A DNA stretch of 64,000 nt from assembly GCA_024509875.1 (NCBI GenBank), contig JAMPIV010021255.1, positions 130,748-194,747 of the forward strand, given 5' to 3'. The position numbers and the translations under genes are program-made. Source of the stretch: Oreohelix idahoensis (taxonomy: Eukaryota > Mollusca > Gastropoda > Stylommatophora > Oreohelicidae). Position 1 is the stretch's first letter; each line of letters starts with the position of its first letter. Below, piece by piece: positions 57,367-64,000 of the stretch. The notes beneath the pieces are model-generated. The model saw nothing but the letters and a program-made list of their open reading frames with translations, had not been told where the DNA came from and did no database searches.

Positions 57367-57432
57367 TCTTCTTCTTCTTCCGTCCTTAGCCACCAACCGA
57401 CGAAGCAGTCCGTGGCCAGTACGCCTAGTGGC
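57367..57432 (-). mobile_element. 66-bp GAA-tailed retroposon fragment
   Basis: An insertion flanked by perfect 11-bp duplications aacgccttcag (57356-57366 and 57433-57443). On the minus strand it is the last 66 bp of the family B/short-element 3' end: gccactaggcgtactggcc, then gtggctaaggacgga and GAA repeats. The left arm at 50900-50911 is the empty site. It is a severely 5'-truncated retrotransposition product. Confidence 0.93.
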
Positions 57433-58319
57433 AACGCCTTCAGGATGCAGTAATAAATGATAGAAACACTGGAGTGAGGGAAGTAACAATTAACACTTGT
57501 CACGGACGACATTAATATTTTACATAATTATCTCCCTGTTATCAATGACTAATTAGTGGAGGTAGCTTGTTTGCTTTCGAGGGGAAACAATTTGAATATG
57601 AACAAAATATCAGACTGAATAAAAGATGTTCATGCTTTGTAAGTTGTATTAATTTATTTTAAACAATTGCATTAGACATAACATTTTGTTTTCGGTACAT
57701 TACTTGTTATATTTTTGTTTTTTTAATTTGCTTTTTTTTCTATGCACAATGTCAAAAAATTTAAAAGATTTTCAACTTATTGCACATTTTAAGTATTGAG
57801 CACTTAGCTGTTCTACCACTCTCAATGATAATAATATTGCATTTTACGCTATCCAATCGTAAATGTGCACAACAAAATGTTTCATTAGCACTAACTAGTG
57901 CTGTTCATTAATCAGAAAATTACCCTTGTTGTATTTCTATCAATAGTTTTCTGCTTCCGTGTTATTAATAAAAAAAATAAAAACACATTTTTCATATTGC
58001 TTCGTATTTATGGTCAAGGTTTATCTCTTAACGAAGAGTTTGGATTTGCTTATACCAAATAAATAAATAAGTAAATAAATGAAGAAAAAACTGAATACTG
58101 GGATGTGACTGTGTCCCATGGCTAGCATTCTTGCTACCCGTGGCAAGGCGATCGGTATCAAAATCTTAAACAAAAAATACGTCATTACTTTTACGTCATA
58201 TTATTTGGTTCGGTGTTTGCAACGTTTCAAAGCAGGGCATCTATTTCAAATATTAACCATGTGCCTGGATCAGTCCGTTATATCAGTAGGCTATTTTGTA
58301 ATGTGTGATATATTTCCTG

Positions 58320-58830
58320 ATTATGTAAGAGTTTTGTAATGTGTGATATATTTATTGATTATGTAGGAGTTATGTAATGGGTGATACATTTCCTAATTGT
58401 GTGCGAGTTATGTAATGTGTGATAAATTTCAGGATTATGTAAGAGTTAAGTAATGTTTGATATATTTCCTAATTTTGTGCGATTTATGTAATATGTGAAA
58501 TATTTCCTGATTATGTAAGAGTTTTGTAATGTGTGATATATTTATTGATTATGTAAGAGTTATGTAATGGGTGATATATTTCCTAATTGTGTGCGAGTTA
58601 TTTAATGTGAGATATAGTTCCTGATTATGTAAGAGTTAAGTAATTGTTGATATATTTCCTGATTATGTAAGAGTTAAGTAATGTGTGGTATATTTCCTGA
58701 TTATGTAAGAGTTATGTAATGTGTGATATATTTCCTGAATATGTCAGAGTTATGTAATGTGTGATATATTTCCTGAATATGTAAGAGTTAAGTAATGTGT
58801 GATATATTTCCAGATTATGTAAGAGTTATG
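58320..58830 (-). repeat. degenerate ~38-bp tandem repeat, right arm
   Basis: About thirteen units with gtgtgatatatttcctgatt and atgtaagagtta. Counterpart of 48140-48480; a single unit occurs at 15240. Confidence 0.92.
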
Positions 58831-58849
58831 TATTCATGTTCCTAAAGCG

Positions 58850-59010
58850 CCCCATTGGAGCATAGATCCACAACTACAGCTGGTCACCATGGAGACAGCC
58901 TACATTAAAACATGCATGTGATCTTCTAGTGGTGGTTTCTGTACCAATTAAATAAACATGATGTGGTTACCAGCCACATGTATGTGTGGTCGTGCATTGT
59001 TGGTGATGTT
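58850..59010 (+). repeat. block shared with 15.29-15.52 kb
   Basis: Contains one copy of the gcatagatccac..ctacagctggt unit that is triplicated at 15297-15450, followed by gtggtttctgtaccaatta and cagccacatgtatg as there. Confidence 0.75.
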
Positions 59011-59104
59011 GTATAGTGGTTGGTATCACTACCCCAACAGTAGGCAGGCCTTGGTTGATGGTATAAAAGTCATTTCTTACTTGATGCAAAACAACAAGTT
59101 CACG

Positions 59105-59245
59105 CAGACAGCTGACGATTGATATCAACACTAGATGAGTAAATTGACTCCGACAGCTGACGATTGATATCAACACTAGATGAGTAACTTGACTCAGACA
59201 GCTGACGATTGATATCAACACTAGACGAGTAACTTGACTCCAACA
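59105..59245 (-). repeat. 45-bp minisatellite, right arm, three units
   Basis: Reverse complement of the left-arm array units (agctgacgattgatatcaac). Confidence 0.95.
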
Positions 59246-59545
59246 ACAGTGCAAACTATGATGACGTTTATTTACGTGTAACGTGGCTGGTGTGAAATAA
59301 TGAGTCCAAACATCCCTTGAGGTTGGTCAACCTTGTACAGCATAAATTTAAACTCAATTATTTTCTCAATGTCTTGCTCTCTCATTCTTCCTTACTGCCT
59401 CAGTGTTTACTAGCTGTCTCTAGGTGTTAGGGCCTTCACGACTGGATAACGACTACTGTTGTCGAGATTTATCTCCCTTCTAAATTCTTCATGTATGGGA
59501 AATTCAACTGTCACTCAAACATTTTGATCCTAATTCTTCCTGTCT

Positions 59546-59979
59546 CATGTTTTTTTTTTCTTCTGTGCTCTGCTAAGCGTGTCTTAGTAAAGACTAGCCT
59601 AACCACCAGGGTGATAATTTCTGCCAAATTCTAACATTTTCTGTTCGTTAGGCTGACAACCTGTCTACCATTTCCTAGTTCTCCTGACTAGCTACTGACT
59701 ATTGTTATTCTCTTGTATTTACTAGACCACTTAAATTACACAACATACCTGGGTTTTGAAATGTCTTGAAAATACTTCTACATTCTTGTGATTGGAACAC
59801 TGTCTCTTGTCTACTGAATTAAATATGATAATTATCATGGTGGCGTTCTAAGCGATTAAAAGGCTAGACATCAGTACATATTTCTGTCACCCCAGTAAGC
59901 AATCAACTCAGTGGCATATTGTCTGATTGCCACCCCTTAATATCACTTGCCATTTCTTAGTATCTGTTACCACTAGAAA
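59546..59979. other. unassigned sequence
   Basis: Outside the inverted repeat; nothing recognised. Confidence 0.5.
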
Positions 59980-60360
59980 CAATATGCTCTCCTGAGTATT
60001 GCTTTTCTCGACACATGCTTATGTGTCTTCCTATTCCTATTCAACCATCCCCTCTACCTCAGAATTTACTCTCAATGAGAATTAAGCGTAATCCCTCGAG
60101 AGAAAACTTTCTTTACATTTAAATTGAATAGCTTTATATTTACTTTACATTCACATGAACAGGTTAATAGTATTGATCGAATATGTTTACATTAACATCT
60201 ACACTGATGGAAAAGTGTTCACAATATAGATTGAATATGTTTTCATTTACATCTACACTGGTTGAAAAGCTTTGAAACTTTCATTAATTTTAAAGTGCAT
60301 ATGTTTAAATAGACATTTACACTGGTTTGTAAAAGAAATATTATAATTAGATTGTACATC
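59980..60360 (+). repeat. dispersed repeat R3, copy 2
   Basis: See 14040-14456. Lacks the C-rich stretch of copy 1. Confidence 0.75.
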
Positions 60361-61309
60361 ATTTCTTTTATCTTTCCCTCCCGGCTCCATATGGAACTTG
60401 AGACTACCTATGCTTTTTAATGTAGTTCTCATTGAGAAACTACCAATAAAGCAGTCACCAGCCCTGGCAGTGGTGGTTCATAACATCATCATTCTATATG
60501 ATGAGGTTGCCAGCCTCAAATGACTTGGACATCCACTAGAACTTTTCACATATTGATATCCATATGGACATATATACATATTAGTTTACATGTTGATATC
60601 CATATGGACATATATACATATTAGTTCACATATTGATATTCATATGGACATATATACATATTAGTTCACATGTTGATATCCATATGGACATAAATACATA
60701 TTAGTTCACATGTTAGTAATACAAAAATTCTGAATTCAATGTAAACAACATACGCCAATCTTGGCTAACAGACTGTTTGCTCAGAGAAGTAGGTTTAATG
60801 CAGTAGTAGATGCCTTTTTTCGCATGTCTTGGGGGTCGTTAAGTTAGCACTAAACTCCCACTATGACACCGTGTTTTTGTTTTCTGAGATTCCGGTTCCT
60901 TATTAAAATGGTTTTCCTGGACTCTTTAAGTCCTTCAAGATGTTCCACAAAGTTCGGTCTGATAAATAGAATGCTGAATTCTAACCCTGACAGTCTGGTT
61001 TTGTCTTGGCAAGCGATCCTCACAGTGAATTTTCACAGTGTATTAAAACTTTAAAAAGATCAGGTTATATTGCCTTTCCTCTCCCGAATTTGTTTCATTA
61101 CGATGCTAAGAAAGCTCCAATCGTTTGAAACATGCGTGTTTAGTGGGGTAATTTCAAAATTATTTTCGCCTGAAATATATTGCGTTATGCAACAGGTTAC
61201 CTCTCCCATATATGGAATGAAAACATCCGATCCTCTATCGGCGATGTGCGTCGTGAGTTGATCTGTTTCACAACACGGCCTTCTGAATAATTTGAGTAAC
61301 TCTGACCAC
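60361..61309. other. unassigned sequence with a short 40-bp tandem repeat
   Basis: No recognised gene. 60545-60714 holds four 40-bp units with gttgatatccatatggacat and atatacatattag. Confidence 0.6.
60545..60714. repeat. 40-bp minisatellite, four units
   Basis: Units start ttcacat.ttgatatccata; the fifth is cut after ten bases. Confidence 0.95.
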
Positions 61310-62015
61310 ACGGAGTGCCATACATTGTAAGAACTGTATGATACTCTAGCCAATGAAAAGGGCTTCCTTATTCGTGTGTTTACTGAGACGTTCTATGCTT
61401 AACATGTAGTCTATTTGTGCAACCGAGTGTGGAAGATGTCATTTAAATACAATCTTATAAGCGAAGTACCACCTGTAAGAGGTAAATAATTCAACAACAG
61501 GAATGTTACTTTAGAGGTATGTGTAAAGACTTCCACGAAAATTAATTTATTTATTAAGAGAGAAATATCGAGTGGAAAAGCATCGACACATTAGGTTAGT
61601 CCATAATTTATCTGTTTAAAATACGCATAGAATAAAATGCACTTAGGAAAGTAAAAGACTATTAGATAGATAGATAAAAAATAATTCAGGGCATATTTTG
61701 AGCCTTAGATGAATAAAATCGCTCCAGAAATAAGAAAGATAATTGGGATAATAGTTTTGTATAATTGAACAGCGAGACAAATTATGCCTCATTTCGAGAT
61801 ACGCAACACCCCGTTAGCCACTGCTCCCCGATACGCCGGATGTGCTGTATACATAGACCTTTACCCCCTGATAAATTGAGGCCATACGATTTGAAAAGCA
61901 CAGCAAGCAGAAGAAGCGGTAAAATTATTAATGAAGAGTGTCTTTGCCATTTGTACCTGAGAGCAGATCATTCTAACCATTAACAGCTCGTCTGTGTGTG
62001 CCTAAGGGTAAGAAA

Positions 62016-62018
<3 letters not shown>

Positions 62019-62106
<88 letters not shown>
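62019..62106. repeat. (TA)n microsatellite
   Basis: About 88 bp of TA, orthologous in position to 43552-43625. Confidence 0.98.
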
Positions 62107-62110
<4 letters not shown>

Positions 62111-63129
62111 TATGTATTTCTATTAATTCACTACAGTGTGCGATAAGGAGTGTGTAGACGTGTTTCTGCAACCATTGTGTAATTTCTGAAGGACTTACCC
62201 GCCTGTGTATATTTAAAATAAATTGAGAATGATGGTAAAAGTGTGTCTGTAGGTTTGGAAAAGCATTTAAAGAATTATTTATTGATGGAATGGGACACAT
62301 ACCAGGAACATAAGGAATGATGACAGAAATTGTTTTACTGTATTGATCAAGGTATTACTTAGTATTTTGAAACAAAACCTAATAATTGTATGGAGGTGAA
62401 TCATGGACAATTGGCTATAACCAAGACATTGAAGAAGATATGTTCATAGTGAACTGACTTATGTTAATGCTGTCTTGATTTGACCTGTGCGTCTATCTGC
62501 ACTCAGTCGTCTGAAAACTATCTCTTACCTCCCACTTCTGGGATAAATAGATAGAGATAGGCAATATAGTGGTGAAATTAAATATCTTTTCAGGTTACAT
62601 CCTGAAATTAACGTCCACCCTAACGAGCCAGACTCTTCTCTAAGATCCAGTGGTTTGAGTGCCTTTAATGGTATAAGGTCGGTCACCCCGATCCTAAGGC
62701 CTGGAGGAGACAGATTTCCTGCTAGAACCCACGGTGGAACAGACAACAAAATCAAGAAGTGAAGATAAGTGGCCACACAAGGCTACTGTAGGGTTTATCC
62801 CAGCATCACCATAAACTAGATAGTCACATGATGACTAAACAGTGCATTTTAGCTAGGCAAACATCCTAGTCAGTACTTAGCAAAGAATCTGGAACTGTGG
62901 ACAAAATAGACTTAAGCTTAACATACAAACCTTCGACAACCAGAGTGAGTTCATCCAAGAGAGAACGTTTTATTAATGTCAGAGACTTTTACACTTTTGT
63001 GAACAAGTTTCAAATGTTTATTTATTTAAATTTGTAATCGAATTTTAGTTCTTGAAAGATTTTAAATCAGAAAATAAGACGTGTTAAAATAAATTGTAAA
63101 TATTTACCAGCAGACTTACTTACTTATTT

Positions 63130-63331
63130 CTTCTTCCATCCTTAGCCAACGACCGGCAAAGCAGTCAGTGGCCATTACGCCTAGTGGCGTCTTAAGGGCA
63201 ACAGCGAATAGATTTTCTCTGCCGTTGTTCCCATCACGCCTAATGGCGTCTTTAGGGCAACGACAAATCAATCCGTTTGCTGTTGTTTCCGTAATCAAAG
63301 TGACTGGCAAACGGGTGATCAGCCCGTTGGG
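63130..63331 (-). mobile_element. short GAA-tailed non-autonomous retroposon
   Basis: Reverse-oriented copy of 19424-19637, from cccaacgggctgatcaccc (at 63331 on minus) to a short gaagaa tail at 63130. Flanked by 10-bp duplications ttacttattt at 63120-63129 and 63332-63341. The first segmental duplicate at about 44800-44825 has no such insertion. Confidence 0.9.
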
Positions 63332-63689
63332 TTACTTATTTAAGTTGAGTTTAAGTTATTGTTGGTAGATAATATAGTTAATCCCCTAGCAGAGTCAACA
63401 ATAATAATAATACTTTAATCAAGGGACGATCTTGAGTAGAAGCCCATAGGATCCAGGATAATACACTAACATCATACCTGGAAACTTATACAGTTTGACC
63501 CTACCTTTGATGTCCATACACCCTTACTCTTTTCAGAGAAGGGGGCAGTTCTTATAAGACCAGACTCTTAGCTGGCACTATCCTGGTATCACCTGATACA
63601 ACCTTTTGTACAGGATACTTATTTATTTCAATAATATCTGATCCTCTCGCGACATGTGTACAAAACATTTATCATTACTTTAATAAAGT

Positions 63690-63950
63690 AATGTTTCTTT
63701 TCAGCCCTTCGGCCCAATGACATGTCGGTGCGAGGCTGGGGGAGCGCCTATGGACTTTCCTTCCAATTCGGTCATGAGATTCGCTCCTTCCCATCCACAT
63801 AGGCTTTATCTCAGGAAGCCGTTCAGATTATTCAGTCAAAATCCGGGTCGAAGACACTTCTTTCAAATGCGCACTCCCGTGCTTGAACCCCTGATCACCA
63901 GCCAAAGTTGTAACCATTACACCAGCGCGGCTCCCAAAGCAAAGTTATAT
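63690..63950 (-). mobile_element. tRNA-derived SINE, minus copy
   Basis: Reverse complement of the SINE at 53391-53664: on minus, gccgcgctggtgtaatggtt at 63933-63914, B box GGTTCAAGC with changes, and ending with gggccgaagggctgaaa at about 63700. Target duplication not evident. Confidence 0.88.
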
Positions 63951-64000
63951 CAATATAGTATGTTCAGAGGTTCATGAGGAACGCTCGATCAGCGCTGGAC

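Larger units (their letters stand above)
54967..59545 (-). repeat. large inverted repeat, right arm
   Basis: Partner of 47279-53829 in reverse complement. It lacks the Tc1 and SINE insertions, has fewer 45-bp and 52-bp units, and carries its own 66-bp retroposon insertion at 57367-57432. Its outer boundary is near cctaattcttcctgtc at 59545. Confidence 0.93.
61310..63660 (+). repeat. segmental duplicate, copy 2
   Basis: Collinear with 42840-45150 (see there). It lacks the LINE fragment of copy 1 and contains a GAA-tailed retroposon at 63130-63331. Confidence 0.85.

Noticed and set aside
47279..59545. Maverick/Polinton element with long terminal inverted repeats
   Set aside because: No polymerase B, integrase, ATPase, protease or capsid frames lie inside, and the arms make up nearly the whole structure.

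Overview
This window looks like intergenic, repeat-filled chromatin of a metazoan. The style of the elements (RTE-like LINEs with a GTWNVRTL-type endonuclease, tRNA-derived SINEs, mariner and Tc1 copies, long TA tracts, AT-rich unique DNA) suggests a lophotrochozoan, perhaps a gastropod mollusc; that placement is inference and not proven by any single sequence. I found no intact host protein-coding gene, no rRNA and no credible functional tRNA gene. Every recognisable protein signature belongs to a transposable element, and nearly all of those copies are broken. Most open frames that are not transposon remnants come from TA tracts or from minisatellites whose period is a multiple of three.

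Layout. 1-7693: a minus-strand Ty3/gypsy-superfamily LTR retrotransposon with 2.1-kb LTRs, a tRNA-Pro-type primer site, gag, protease, integrase and then reverse transcriptase/RNase H. Integrase upstream of RT is the copia-like order known from the Gmr1 group. 7.7-16.3 kb: LINE fragments (8.65-8.99, 12.1-13.8), a TA tract and dispersed non-coding repeats. 16.28-17.58: a mariner whose 3' end has been replaced by an inverted copy of its own 5' end. 19.42-19.64: a short GAA-tailed retroposon. 20.9-23.43: a 69-bp satellite with a 138-bp dimer sub-array. 23.4-29.4: a MITE-like segment, a tRNA-like SINE, a diverged repeat block, hammerhead-core-like motifs, a LINE fragment and a hairpin repeat. 29.4-32.6: a nearly full-length RTE-like LINE (minus). 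32.6-33.84: a SINE and a truncated LINE of another family (plus). 34-42.8: mostly unrecognised AT-rich DNA with a tRNA-like palindrome and a TTAA-flanked MITE. 42.84-45.15 and 61.31-63.66 are direct copies of one another.

The most striking large-scale structure is an imperfect inverted repeat: left arm 47279-53829, right arm 54967-59545, spacer about 1.1 kb. Its arms differ by point changes, by the copy number of several tandem arrays, and by three clean insertions (a Tc1 element and a tRNA SINE in the left arm, a 66-bp GAA-tailed retroposon in the right arm), each with its empty site preserved in the other arm. This gives a relative history: duplication and inversion first, insertions later.

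A second connecting theme is retroposition by one LINE family. Full-size copies (12.1, 32.8, 52.9 kb) and short elements (19.42, 57.37, 63.13 kb) end in the same sequence and the same (GAA)n tail, and the short ones are flanked by 10-12 bp target duplications, as expected of a LINE and the non-autonomous elements it mobilises. All comparisons were made by eye, so boundaries of diverged repeats are approximate (tens of bases).
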